A stretch of 64,000 bases of DNA, taken from Pomacea canaliculata. Its lineage: Eukaryota > Mollusca > Gastropoda > Architaenioglossa > Ampullariidae. This document shows, one piece after another, positions 11,595 to 24,002 of this stretch; within the stretch, counting starts at the first letter, position 1; every line of letters starts with the position of its first letter. The position numbers and the translations under genes were made by a program. The notes below the pieces were generated by a model that was not told the origin of the DNA, ran no database searches, and saw nothing but the letters and a program-made list of their open reading frames with translations. Where the stretch lies: contig NC_037599.1 in NCBI RefSeq assembly GCF_003073045.1, positions 25,892,695 to 25,956,694 on the forward strand. The letters are read 5' to 3'.

Positions 11595-12780
11595 ATCTGA
11601 TCAACTTGTTACTCCTCAGACATTTTTTTACAAAGCTGATTTTCTAAACAATAAAGGAAAATTTGTCTGATGTCTTAATCTTAATTCAGAAGATAAAGAT
11701 TTACTAAAAACGTATATGTTTGTGAACGTGGGTGATCATGTCAGTGTGCATGTATCAGAGAGAAAAAAAAACCCAGAGAAAGAGAGAGAGCAAGGGAGAG
11801 AACATTGCTGTCTACATAAGAAGCGGTTTGAAATTATGCAAAAATATAAAAATATTCAAGGCTACAGAATACTAAGGCTAAGGGTGGGGCTGTGAAGGAC
11901 AGGCCAAAAATTTAATAACCCATTTCTAGAGGTAGCATACGGGAAGTAACTGCGATCTACTTACTGAATAATTTTTGTGCGGTTACCTAACTTGAAATAG
12001 TTTTAATGTTATTGTGGTCCATAATTTTTTCTTGGAAACATTTATTGCTTTTTTTTTAAAAGAAGGAGTTAGAGGCTCAATGTGTCACATTCCTTATCAG
12101 TTCTACCTTGAGATGTTTCCTGATAACGAAGTGCAGAATGTTATCTAACAAGATGCTGACAATAAGGATTGAACTTCATAAAAATCTTTATAAGATTTGT
12201 CATCTGATATCGAAAAGGTGTAAATAAGTGCCACAGCTAGTCTGCATAAATAATTTAAAGTTTATAAAATTCCGACAAGCTCACATATTACTTTCAGCAT
12301 CGATGATGAAGACATATTCATTTTTTCTTTTCTTTATTAACTTAATTTTAACCTGTTAAAAAATTAACTTCCTTTTAACCTTTGTTTCATGGTTTAAACT
12401 GTGTAAGTGCATATTAAGCGTGGAAAGTAAGCTTGAACGTCACTAATTATTTAAAGTCTCACTAAAGATATTTTACCATCGCCAATTAACACGTTTATGT
12501 CTGTCTTCAATTAAAGTTCTGAAACTGTGAACTTTGTGTGCTAGATAAATCCCTTTAAAATCTTTAATTTCTCTGATTTACACATTAAGATTTATACTCT
12601 AATGACTGCCTTTCTTGTACATACCGAGAGCTGCAGCTAATACTTGTCAGTCGAATATATGCTTTTCTTAACCACCACTTTTTTACATATTTACATTCCA
12701 CTCTCCTTTAAATTGATACGTCCTTACCGTATGTTTACTACTAACTATTCTCATAGTACTTAATTATTTCATTTACTTAG
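11595..12780. other. Intergenic, no gene seen
   Basis: AT-rich sequence downstream of gene C. An AATAAA at about 11650 could serve as its polyadenylation signal. A short GA-rich run lies near 11760-11800. No exon, promoter or repeat structure could be supported otherwise. Confidence 0.5.
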
Positions 12781-12793
12781 TTTATTTTTTTCC

Positions 12794-12873
12794 CATAAAG
12801 GGCGAGGGCTAAATGGAAAAAAAACATTTTCTTGCTTATTTTACCTCTCGTGAATAAAGAATTGTCTTTGTCA
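12794..12873 (+). mobile_element. Retroposon 3' tail (plus copy)
   Basis: AAGGGCGAGGGCTAA, then GCTTATTTTACC, then AATAAAGAATTGTC lies here on the plus strand. The same sequence occurs on the minus strand at 13521-13608. The constant 3' end, AATAAA motif and trailing short repeats are those of a LINE or SINE tail. No coding part is attached. Confidence 0.6.
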
Positions 12874-13520
12874 CTGTGTGCTACCTTATAGCCTTGACAA
12901 GAGGAATGCACTCAGTCACGTTTTTGTAAAAGGGAGACAACTCGATAGCATGGCTACGTTTCTGTTCGAGTTGTTTACTGACATTTCTTTAAAGGTAAAG
13001 GTTTTAAATGTTTTTAATAATGATCCAATTTCATTGAAGTAAACGAGATTAGGATTAAGCAAATGATTTTTGTCGTTGAAGTGTTATGTACGAAATACGT
13101 TTAGTGATGATGCGTCATTTGAATTCAGTTGCTGGCCTAACCCAAGCTGACACTTTCATTGATGTAGAAAATATGTTCTAATGTGCAGTTAAAATATCGC
13201 AGTCAAGCACAGACACTTTATCTTAAGCTCAAAATTGTAAAAGAATGCACTCATACCTAGTCGAATAGATGCAATCTCTAATGAAACAGGAAGGGAAGCA
13301 TTATAGCCCAGGATTTCTGCAGTCTTTCAAAATGTATTTTATAGTTTATGTGGTTTAGTTTATTTGTATTATTAGATAAGACAATAAAAATAGCCTTAAT
13401 GTCTATCTCTATATATATATATATAAATTATCATCTTTAATAAAACAAGACAATATTGATTGTAGGAATATACTTGTCTTTTACATACAAACAGTAATAA
13501 TAAACAAAATAACTACATGA

Positions 13521-13608
13521 CAATGACAATGACAATTCTTTATTAACGAGGGGTAAAATAAGCAACTGAGCGCTTTTTTCCACTTAGCCCTCGCCCTTTT
13601 CAGGGAAG
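13521..13608 (-). mobile_element. Retroposon 3' tail (minus copy, inverted to 12794-12873)
   Basis: Read on the minus strand it matches the plus-strand tail at 12794-12873 and ends in an ATTGTC tandem tail of three units. The pair forms inverted repeats about 650 bp apart, which a transcript across the region could fold into a hairpin. Confidence 0.6.
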
Positions 13609-13913
13609 GAAATTAACTATATAAATGAATTAATTAAGCATTAAATATAAAAAGATAATAAGCACAGAGAAGGGTGGATATGTACAAGGTGATGGTTAAA
13701 GAAGAGATAAGCATATATTCACAAGGTCACCTGGAGTTGGTAGGAATTAGAGGGCTTATCTATATATCTTGAACGTACATTGAATAAACCTTCACTCAAT
13801 TCAAATATGTCGAGATTCTCTGTAAACCTCTATTATTTTGTTGACATATAAGAAGGAATACAATATTTGTAGTTTTTTTCCCGATTTCCATTATTTAGTT
13901 TGCTTTATCATTC

Positions 13914-14205
13914 TATCCATCAAAGATAAAGCTTGCTTGAAAAGGGTGGTCTAGATTTGCCAGCATCGTTAGCTTTCCACAAAGACCACTAAGTGACCTA
14001 TAGACCAGTGTTGTGAGGTTAAAAGCTGTCAGTATTATCACAGACCACTAAGTGACTTATACAACAGGACTGTGAAGTTAAAAGCTGTTACCCCGTTTCA
14101 CCAACTACATCACCATTTCCAAATGCTACCCTCTGGAGGTGGATGGAAACAATAGTTCTCTAGAAAGAGTGTTTTGCCAAGTCCTTCATAGTGTTTTTTC
14201 CAATT
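13914..14205 (+). mobile_element. LINE ORF2 3' fragment (L2/CR1-like), second copy
   Basis: About 290 bp nearly identical to 15895-16200, from the TTTGCTTTATCATTC block to AAGTCCTTCATA, with a few small indels. The translated end contains the LPSGG motif common at the C-terminus of L2/CR1-type reverse transcriptase ORFs. The fragment is broken in all frames. Confidence 0.65.
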
Positions 14206-14937
14206 TCCATTATCTTAGCTACTAATAACAGCTGTGCACTATCTGGTCATGGTGTGATCACATTTGAATCGACATTGTGCTTATGTATATATATAGATTT
14301 AAAGACTAGGCTTTCTAAGAATAGATGGAGAGATAGAAAAGAAAGTAAAATTAGTCCTTAGCATTGTCACAAACAAACATAGCCAGTAGAGGGCAACAGA
14401 ACACACTTATCCATTGACTTACAAAAAAGGCAAGCATGGATGCTGTCACTCATATGACTTTATTCATGTAGTATATACACAAGTAGGAAAGTGTTATTTT
14501 CTTTGCATGCAGCTTAGACTACCCTTCTAAACCATGATCAGAGCTAAATACAAAGCAGAAGTTAGTTTAAAACATTTACAGAAGTACAAAAAAGGAATCT
14601 TTAAACTTCCATAAATCTTTTGTCCCAGTAAAGGAATACAATTTGAAGCCTATATAAATTGTCATGTACATTAAACTTCACTTATGTTATGCATACATAG
14701 GTAGGAAAACTACTCTTTTAAACATCATCAACACCAGTTAAACAACTGTAAACACTGGTTTTAAACATTCACAGAAGCTCAAAATATGCTGACATTCTTG
14801 AATATTTAAATAAGCTTCAGTAGAAAATATAATTTGCTGACAAAGTCAATTGCATTTTCAAATTGAAGATGTCTATTCTGTCTATTTTATTTTTATAACA
14901 GTTGTACTTACTTTTACTAAGGCTTTAATACCATGTT

Positions 14938-15547
14938 TTAAACTTTATATATATATATAGCAAAAACTGATCTAAATAAATATAAACAAATAAATAACTC
15001 AGCAACAGTGCGGAAATCACCAATAAACATATCAAGTATAGCTTTGTGTATGCACATAGATCTGGCATACTTTCTACAGCTGATTCTAAAAGTTGAATAG
15101 GGTATATGATTATGTTTAATTAATAAATGTCTAACAAGTGTACATGTGGTTTTCACACAGCTTATTAAATATAAGAAAGGAAGCCAAAATATAATTCGTC
15201 GGCTTGTCAGTTGTTTAAGCTTATAAAGACAGTAACAAATAATGTTGTCAGCAGACTCATAGTGTAGGAAAATCTCAAGGATAGAAAGATCATTTATTGT
15301 AAGTACAATTACAAAGACTATGTTTAAAGTATATAAATAGTCATCTATCGTTAAGAAGTATTTTATTTGCTCAGGCAAAATGACTTTAAATAGCTTAGCA
15401 AATTTGATCGCTAAACCATGAAGATGTCTCATAACATCTGAAAATATCAAACAAAGCCAAAACAAATAAAAATGCTGTAAGGAACAACTACATGTATTTA
15501 TGCAATGGTTATGCATTATATAATACAAGATTTGTATGGCAACATAT
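14938..15547 (-). CDS. Hypothetical terminal exon or long open frame of unknown function
   Basis: A 207-codon open frame on the minus strand (14938-15561). It may in fact be a last exon: a strong acceptor (pyrimidine-rich tract ending TTTTCAG at about 15548) precedes VMRHLHGLAIKF. An AATAAA follows the stop, near 14890. The product would be very rich in Leu, Ile, Phe, Tyr and Cys, as expected for translated AT-rich DNA, and I recognise no domain. An acceptor in phase 1 would fit the phase-1 end of the gene D exon at 18949, so an alternative 3' end of gene D is possible but speculative. It may equally be a chance frame. Confidence 0.25.
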
Positions 15548-15639
15548 TGTACATGTTCCATCTATTCATACTTAAAGATCTCCATGTAGATGCATTTTTT
15601 GAGCACAGTTAAAGGTTAATTGGTGAATTAAAAGTTAAA

Positions 15640-16250
15640 ACTAAAACAATTCGTCCTTGATAAGAGTAAGCATCAACCTGTCCATGCATCTTTGGCTTTT
15701 GGCAACAAGACGGTAGAACAGGTGCAAAGCTTTAAATACCTTTGCATATTGTTGTACAGCAAACTATCCTTCCAGGAAAACACTAACATCATTTCCAGGA
15801 AAGTACATTAGTGCTTGCAATTTTGATGTCAGTAGCCATGTACTTTAATTGGTGTATCGAAAACATTCTCACATTTAATCTGCATTTAAACATTTAGTTT
15901 GCTTTATCATTCTACCATCAAAGATAAAGCTTGCTTGATAAGGGTGGTCAAGATTTGCCAGCATTGTTAGCTTTCTACAAAGACCACTAAGTGACCTATA
16001 GACCAGTGGTGTGAGGTTAAAAGCTGTCAGTATTATCACAGACCACTAAGTGATTTATACAACAGGACTGTAAAGTTTAAAGTTGTTAGGAAAATCAGAA
16101 ACTCCCTCTCACAAACTACATCACCATTTCCAAATGCTACCCTCTGGAGGTGGATGGAAACAACTGGTCTCTAAGAAGAGTGTTTTTGTCAAGTCCTTCA
16201 TACCAACTGCAATGTCATTCTTGAACAGAACTAACAGATTTGCCTAATGT
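15640..16250 (+). mobile_element. Decayed L2/CR1-like LINE, C-terminal part of reverse transcriptase ORF
   Basis: Plus-strand translation, with changes of frame, gives VEQVQSFKYL, then LLYSKLSFQENTN, then a later LPSGGG and KSFIPTAMSFLN. These are the order and motifs of the RT C-terminus in L2/CR1-type LINEs. The 3' 290 bp recur at 13914-14205. The element is truncated at its 5' end and carries several stops and frame changes. Confidence 0.7.
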
Positions 16251-17126
16251 GAACACGCACCTCTGATAATCATTGCAGGGAGAGGGCTCAAATATGAGTG
16301 TTGTAATTGTATGGATGTGAGTGTTCAGTTATTACTTGTTACCTATTAGATCTCCCAACAAGGGAAAATTTTTGTTTTTCTTCGAACCAAAGTAGATAAT
16401 AAAGATGTTTAATACTATAGTCAAATATAAGATCATGTCATTATGTTGCCTGAAAGAGAATAAGCATGATACATATATATATATCAGGGCATATTACTGT
16501 GAGTATCGTTATTAATATACTAAATTATTTAATTTTAATGATTACTATGATTATTCTAAACAGTTGAATTACATAAGTGGTTATATCCCTATAAAAAAAG
16601 TTTAAAAGATCTAACCTAAACACAATTGAATGTGTCAATAAACTTATTAAAAGGTACCTTAACATTGCTGAATATATATATATCCAGAAAATGCCCCAAA
16701 ACGGCTTACTACATGTAAGAATATCTTAATATGGCTCATTTACATATATGTGCACAATGTATGTACACAATGTATGTACGCAACACAGTACAATGTAAAT
16801 ATTTAAACAATAAAATTGTCTTTTAAATTTCACAATTTCACAGAAGCTCACAGTGGAAGGCTGAAAATCTTTCAGAACTTTTCACATCCTTATAAGGTTC
16901 CATTCTTGACACCCTTCCAGGCAGCTGGATAAACAAAATGTATAGTAAGAAATCACCTAATCTTGCCAATGAAGTCCTCTAAGTTTAGCTTTTATTATAA
17001 AAACCACATTTCCGTTATGTCCTTCTTGTCAGGTAGCCTTATTTGTATATTTTTATGTCACTTTACAGTTGAATGGATAGCCGAGGTCATAAGCTTTTAA
17101 AAGTGGATCTATTAATTGAGTTCCTG
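16251..17126. other. Intergenic or 3' flank of gene D
   Basis: AT-rich, with short TATATA and ATGTATGTAC runs. It follows the terminal exon of gene D on the minus strand. No additional exon is supported. Confidence 0.4.
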
Positions 17127-20100
17127 CTACAACAACAACAATGAAACAAGAATAGAAAAAATCAGTGGAATGAGAAATATCCAGAGTGTTGTCTTAAGTT
17201 CAACATCCTAAAAGAACTCGTTTGTTTTCCTTTACTAGACTTGCTTGGCTGCTGGTCATGTATGGCAGTCATGGCAATAGTATACGATTAACATTTATTT
17301 GAAAAAGGCCCAGAACAGATCTAAGCTACATCTACCTTTCACATGTTCAGTTCTTTCAGAAGCTGGGAATAAAACATAAAAACAAAGCAAAAAATAAAGA
17401 AAGGAAAAAGTAAACATAGGACAGGTAAGTAAAAGTGAAAAAAGGGCATTGGGAAGTTCCTTTGAATGCAGTGAGAAGGCAGAAATTTGCAAACACTTAA
17501 GCGGCTCTTTTTAAAATCTATTTAGCTGGAGTCACTATATTGACTTTTAAAAAAAGTATAATTCAACAGTTTGTAAAACAGCCTTCCAGGCTTGTTTATG
17601 ATTAGTGCAGTTGTATAAAACACATCAAATTCAACTTTTCGAATTTAGGTTGTCCGAAGTGTCATTTCAATTGTGTTATATCTTATTTTTATTATATAAT
17701 GATTTTTTCATGCTGCAACTTAAGATTAGATATTATCTTTAATTAAAATCTTAACAAATGAACTGTTATATTTATCAAACACACAGATATTTTCATGTAG
17801 GAACAAACACGCTTGTTACACAAATTGTATGTAAAGGATAAAATAGATGACCAGTGATGAGACTGAAAGTATGAGACAATGACGACACAGAGGCAACAGT
17901 AACAGTATGAATTAGTGGGTATTTAGATATATTTAGTCTTTGTTTCACCTGTAGTGATTAGAATTCTTCCAATCAGATTTGATAGTGTTTTTCACATTTA
18001 AGCAAAATTAACTATTTTAAAGTCTGTAAGGTCATCTGTTAAGTGACATTCAAGCTATTTTAAATACATTCATTTTTTGAAACGATTTATGTTGTTGCAT
18101 ACATTTTAAGACATCTTACTTGTTTGGATTTCACTCACATCTTCTAAACAAAGAGAGACAAAATATAGCAAACATCTTTGTAAAATGATTTTCTCTGGCG
18201 AGAAAATAATTCAGTCGTTTTTATCTGAAGCCCTTCATTAACTATTTAAAAGTTAACAATACTTTTTCTACTTTCTTGTATAAAATTTAACATTTTTAGT
18301 CGGTCTTTCCATCTCGTCTAGCTAATAAATCCAGATGTAATGTCCCCTGAATTCTTATTCTGACAATTTGAATCAGACATATTTTATTTCGTACTCACCT
18401 GTAACTGTATATTATGGACAGTCTCTGAGGCTCCTTTGATGGGCAGCTTCGCTTCCTTGCCTGTTGTGGCCTTACGATCGGACTCTTGTGCACGTTTAGG
18501 GCGCCTAGTGTTACCTTCAGAAGGAATTTCTGATAAGCCCATACAATTCGTCGCATTTTGAAAAAAAAACATTTTTTTATGATTTTAATACATAATCTTC
18601 ATTATAAATAGGAAGAGTAAAGGTGGCCATGGTACCTTTTCAGTTGTTACAATTTTCACTTATACTTTTTTTTACAACAGATGAATTTAAGAGATAAAGT
18701 AATCCTTTACTGATTTTTGTTGTCCACAAAATACTTTCGGAACAATTAAGTTCCTAAAATGGCCTTTAGAAAATTGCATGTAAGATTGTTTAAACCTCTT
18801 TTCAATGAGCTTAGAAGTAATCAAAGCAGACAATATAAGCAATTCAAGCTATTCTCACAAAATTAGATACCAGTAAAAACTACAGATAATCTGGTAACCT
18901 CTACCACATTTGGAAGAAGTTGTTATGAATCCATTGCAAAAGACGTACCATCATCAAAGACAAACTTTTTAAGACGCATAAAATGTTCATGTCTTTTGTC
19001 TGCTTTGTCTTCTTTGTTGAAGAGGATGTAGCGTTGACCTGCATCTTTAAGAACATTTTTCAGCTCAGTGCAAACCGTTTTCAGCTCCTCATTGATATCT
19101 CTGTCTTGACGATCACCAAAGGTGAAGGCTACTATGAGCCTAGACCTGAGATAGTCTTCCCCCAAGACTTTCTTAATCTGTTGGTATATCTGGTGTTCCT
19201 CGGCGGTGTAGCGGACGTCACATCGAACGGCCAACAAAATGATGTCTGGATGAAAGAGATACCATTTCTTGATTTCTTGCTCGGCAGTTATCCGCTCGAC
19301 ACCAAGGTTGCTGACGTCAGGGGTGTCTGCTACCTTGAAAGCATAAATGTTTAGCTAACTGACCTGATAGGCAATCACAAGAAGAAAAAAAAACTAATGA
19401 GATCTAGTGTGTACGAAGGTGAAATACAAACAAGAAAAAATCTGTAAATGTATACACATATCTGGTTAAAAATTGGAGGTTAGCAGCAGCACAATCATCA
19501 TCATCATTCCTTGTTACTCCTCAAGGAGCATAGGGCCGCAACAACAACTCGCCAGCGAACCCGGTTTTGGGCAGCCCCCCTCAGTTGGGCCCATGTGGTT
19601 CCGGCAGCCTTTGCCTCGCTCTCTACTGATCTTCTCCAAGTCTGTTTTGGCCTCCCAACTTTCCTCTTCCCCTGCGGGTTCCAGTCAAGTGCCTGCCTGG
19701 CAATGGTGTCAGCCGGTTTGCGCAGGGTGTGTCCTATCCAGCCCCACTTGCGCTTTTTGATGTCTTGACTAGTGGCATTCTGGTTGGTTCTTTCCCACAG
19801 GCTGCTGTTTGATATCCTCTCAGGCCATCTTATTCTCAAAATATGGCGAAGGCATCGGTTGGTGAAGGTCTGGAGCTTGTTGTTGATGGTGTTTGTCACT
19901 CTCCAAGTTTCAGAGCCATACAGTAGGACTGCCTTCACATTGGTGTTAAATATGCGGGTCTTGTTGCGAAGGGATAATGCTCGGGAGTTCCAGATGTGGC
20001 GCAGACTGTTGAAAGCATGCCTGGCCTTGTTTATGCGGCTTCTGATGTCGTCGTCCGCTCCACCATCCTTGCTGACGATGCTCCCCAGATATGTGAAGCG

Positions 20101-23100
20101 GTCTGTTTCTAGGATGTTCTCTCCTTGAAGTTGAATTGGAAGTTCCTGCTTGTTGTTCCTGCTTCCTCTGCTAGCTTGCTCAGTTTGGTTTGTGCATGCT
20201 GCTGCCGATGAGATAGGAGACTAATGTCATCTGCAAAGTCCAGGTCTTCTAGCTGTTTAGTGAAGGTCCACTGGATACCGGTGTTGTTGTCTTGGGTCGT
20301 CTTACTCATAACCCAGTCTATGACCATCAGGAAGATTGTCGGTGATAGTATGCAACCCTGTCTTACACCAGTCTTCATTACAAAAGGTTTAGTGAGTTTG
20401 CCATTATGGATAACTTGGCAGGATGAGTCTTCATACAATCCCTGGACGATGTTTATGAATTTAGGCGGAATACCATAGTGGTTCATCAGTCTCCAGATGA
20501 CGTCCCTGTCTACACTGTCGAAGGCCTTCTCAAAGTCCACAAAGGTTATATAAAGGGAGGATTGCCATTCGATGGACTGTTCTATGATGATACGAAGGGT
20601 TGCAATGTGGTCAGTGCATGATTTGTCCTGGCGAAACCCTGCTTGTTCTGGTCTCATTCTCATGTCTAGTGCCTTCTTCAGTCTCTCTAGTATTATCCTT
20701 GTCAGGACTTTGCTGGGGATGGACAGCAGCATTATTCCCCGCCAGTTGTTGCACTGGGACAGGTCTCCTTTCTTTGGTAGTTTGACCAGGTGGCCTAATT
20801 TCCAGTCTGCTGGGACTAGCTCTTGTTCCCAGATCTTGTGTAGGAGGGGCTGTAAAATTGTTGCTGTTGTTTCTGGGTCTGCCTTTAATGCTTCTGGAGG
20901 TATGCCGTCCGGGCCTGCTGCTTTGTCATTTTTCATGCTTTTGATAGCTTTGATGATTTCTGTCTTAGTGGGAGGGCTGGTGTTGATGTGAAGTTGTGCA
21001 GTTGCTGGTGGTATGTCAGGTAAGGATGGTGGATGAGGTCTATTCAGCATCTCTTCGAAGTACTCCATCCAGCCGTCTCTTTGCTCTGCATCATTTGTTA
21101 TGGTCTTGCCGTTTTTGTCTTTCACCGGCTTGTTTGAGTTTACGCTCTTGCCTGACAGAGTTCGTGTTATTTCATATAATCTCTTCATGTTTCCCTGTGT
21201 GGCTGCTGTCTCTGCTTCCTCTGTTAGTTCATGGGTGAAGCGTCTCTTGTCCTCCCTTGCCGACCTCTTCACTTGCGGTTGGCTTCCCAGCATTTTGCTC
21301 TGAGACCTTCTTTCTCTTGCTGGTCTTGGCACTGGTTGAGCTTCTGTTTCAGTCCCTTTCTTGATTCAATCTTTGCCCAGGTCTCTTGGGTCATCCATTC
21401 CTTATGTTTTCTTTCCCTCTTTCCTAGAACATCTGTACAGGTTGACTTCCAAATTCTTTTGAGTGTTGACCAGTGTTCTTCCACAGATTCTTCCGCCAAT
21501 CCTGAAAGGGCCTCGTACTTATTCTTAATTTCACAGTTATAAATTTCCCGTGTCTCCTTGTTCTTGAAGTACTGGGTATTGAACTTGTGATGTGGTCTGC
21601 CTGCTGTATCAATGAAAGACTTCAGCTTGATCTTGAAGACTGCTATTAGAAGCTGGTGGTCTGAAGCAGCATCTGCTCCTCTTCTCACTCTGACATCTTG
21701 GAGAATCCTTCTCCACCTTCGACCAACTGTTATATGGTCAATCTGGTTTTCCGTTTGGCCATCTGGGGAAGTCCACGTTGTTTTGTGTATATTCTTGTGT
21801 GGGAATACAGTGCCACCAATGACATGGTCGTTGAAAGCGCAGAAGTCTATGAAGAGCTCCCCGTTTTCATTGCAGGTGCCGACGCCATGTCTTCCCATGA
21901 TGAGCTCTCTGTCGGTGCTGTCATCTCCCACTTTGGCATTTAAGCAGCACAATAGGTCAGAAGATGTATTCCGACTGATTTAATATCAAATATATATACA
22001 TAACTAGCAGTTATTTTTCAATACCGAATCTTCCAGCTAATGGATAAAACGTTTTCAATGTTGTTAGCAAGTGAAGCGAGATTTCTACAGTTATCAAACT
22101 TCTTGCAAAACTAACGAAACTAAATGAAAAGATCTTCCCACAAAACTACTAAAGCAGTTTATTAACAAAAATGAATAATTATAAAATATGTAGGCTAGCT
22201 ACACTGTTTACACTGCCTTACTGTGATCGTCAAGCCATCTTTTTGAGCTGAGGCTGTCACGGTCTGCGTGGTGGATGTTGCCAACCCACGCGTGACTCTG
22301 AAGGCGGCTGTGTCTAGGAGGGAGTTACCCACGGTGCTTTTACCGTTTCCTGTCTTGCCAATGATCATCACATGAAACCCGTTTTCTGAAAGAAATGACT
22401 TTTTATTTGTGTGTTTAGTAAAGATTGTATTCAAGTACATAAGTAAGCTCATTAGTCATAAGTAATATCTCAACAAATACCCGACAACAACTTTTATAAT
22501 GTAAATGAAAATAAAAATGTATTTTACACTATGCACAAACACACATAAAAGGAATGATTTGTTATAAAATTCATTTCCTAATACACTTTTTTGAAATGAA
22601 AAAAATCATCTTACTGAGTTCATTCACAATGTTGAACACCTGGTCAGCACGATCTCTCTGTTCACTTGCACTCAGTGACCTGTCGAAGATGACGTAGCGA
22701 TGTCCAGCGCAGTCCATGACCTGATGAAGGGCAGAAGAGGAACTTACCATAAACTCTTCGATACTTTTCTTCAGTCTGTCTCCAAATGTAAACAGAACCA
22801 CTAGACGTCTTTTGAGATTGTCTTCCCATAGTTCTACGAATCTCTGGAATCTCAACACATCAGACACTAGGTCACGTGTGTCACAGCGAATGGCCAGTAA
22901 AATCAGGTGAGGATTGGGACACATCGCCTTCCACTTCTGGATTTCCTCCTTTGCTTTCTTCTCGTTCTTTAATTCTTGACAGTCGAGATCGGGCGTATCA
23001 AGAACCTTTAAACACAGCAAAAATGAAGCCAACTAATCATAAAAGAGAAAAATAGATAACATTGAGAATATTGTTCATTTATCCTTTATCATCACTTACG

Positions 23101-23741
23101 ATTTGCTGTAGTTTTATTACAGCATCTACCACTAGCATTAGATATTCCTAACAGCCACATTTTCTTTAGTTCTTGCTTCTAGTCAATCCTTAAGGCTCTT
23201 TTACTTTTGTACAAAGGCTGCTTACAGAACTGTAGGGAAAAAGTTTACAGCAAGCAATGTTATTAATTAAATGGTGTAGCGGTCTGTGCAAGGTGTCGTC
23301 AGCGCTTTGAAGCGGAATGTGACCCCGTTTGACCTGCCGGTGACCACCGCGCGGATTTGACTAGAGCTGCTTATTCTAGCAAGTGCGTGAGTGAGTGTGA
23401 CTGACGATTATTTTTTTTCGGAGAGTTTGTTATAATACTGACCTTCATACGTGGGTGCTGTGATTGTGTCTGTTTGAGCTGACATGTCGCTGGTGAGACT
23501 GGATTATTAATTGAATACATTTGAAACATGTCTTCTCCAATGAGAACATTTGCAGCTGTACTTTTGCCACTTCCAGAAGCACCAATGATGATGATTCTGA
23601 TTTCCTCACATTGGTGCAGGGCGGCGTTTGTGTCAGCGCCATTACAAGAGACTGGCATCACAGGATGAGCAAGGACATCATCACTGTCAGCTGCATCACA
23701 TTCTTTTCGTCTTTTTTTGACTGCGACAGGATCCTGTGATT
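17127..23741 (-). CDS. Gene D: two-domain (type II + type I) AIG1/GIMAP GTPase with C-terminal membrane anchor
   Basis: Six exons join in phase: 23443-23741, 22615-23005, 22222-22385, 18949-19333, 18399-18529 and 17127-17207, giving about 483 residues. Residues about 1-45 are a hydrophilic leader with a basic cluster, AVKKRRKEC. Domain II (about 46-230) has P-loop GASGSGKST, G3 LDTPDL, the LLAIRCDTRD box and FTFGDR. Domain I (about 231-413) has P-loop GKTGNGKST, G3 ADTPD, AVRCDVRYT, FTFGDRQD and AGQRYILFN. A basic linker of 43 residues follows. The last exon reads DVELKTT, then LWIFLIPLIFSILVSLLLL, then stop: a textbook tail anchor. The first exon begins in phase 1 after an acceptor, so an upstream exon is needed. 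None is obvious before the LINE at 24003, and the site is phase-compatible with gene F. An internal ATG at 23658 is an alternative start. A 2.4-kb LINE sits in the third intron. Confidence 0.8.
19496..21942 (-). mobile_element. RTE-like LINE, 5'-truncated, 11-bp target duplication
   Basis: Minus-strand non-LTR retrotransposon in an intron of gene D. Reading 5' to 3' it holds the C-terminal half of an AP-endonuclease (LNAKVGDD near 21930, QIDHITVGRR, ASDHQLL), a reverse transcriptase (about 21300-20110; PEQAGFRQDKSC, DFEKAFDSVDR, GVRQGCILSP, LDFADDISLL) and the C-terminal part (VLLYGSETW, then WGWIGHTLRK, ending CSLRSNKE). Frame changes near 21300 and 20130 split the ORF. The 3' end carries an ATG/GAT short tandem tail, as in RTE elements. 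AGCAGCACAAT flanks it exactly (19485-19495 and 21943-21953), so it is a single 5'-truncated insertion. Clade call is from RT motifs by eye. Confidence 0.9.
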
Positions 23742-24002
23742 CTGCGATACAGACAAACGTAAATAAAGACCTGCTAAATTTTTTGTCCTACCCAGAACTA
23801 TCATACATTAAATTGATAATTCGTTGTACTCTAGCGCATAAATTAATGAGTATGACAGAGCAGTATAAACAGAACTTTTCTTCGATGCTTACCACTGGAA
23901 ATGATCATGCCAATTATAATTTAATAATTGATGATAATATTTTTTTCTCATAATATTTGCGATTTACGACTCATCCGGAGACTTTTTAGAGCACTTGTGA
24001 CT

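Noticed and set aside
20224-21983. Several plus-strand open frames of 60-140 codons
   Set aside because: They lie antisense to the RTE-like LINE reading frames and show no family similarity of their own.
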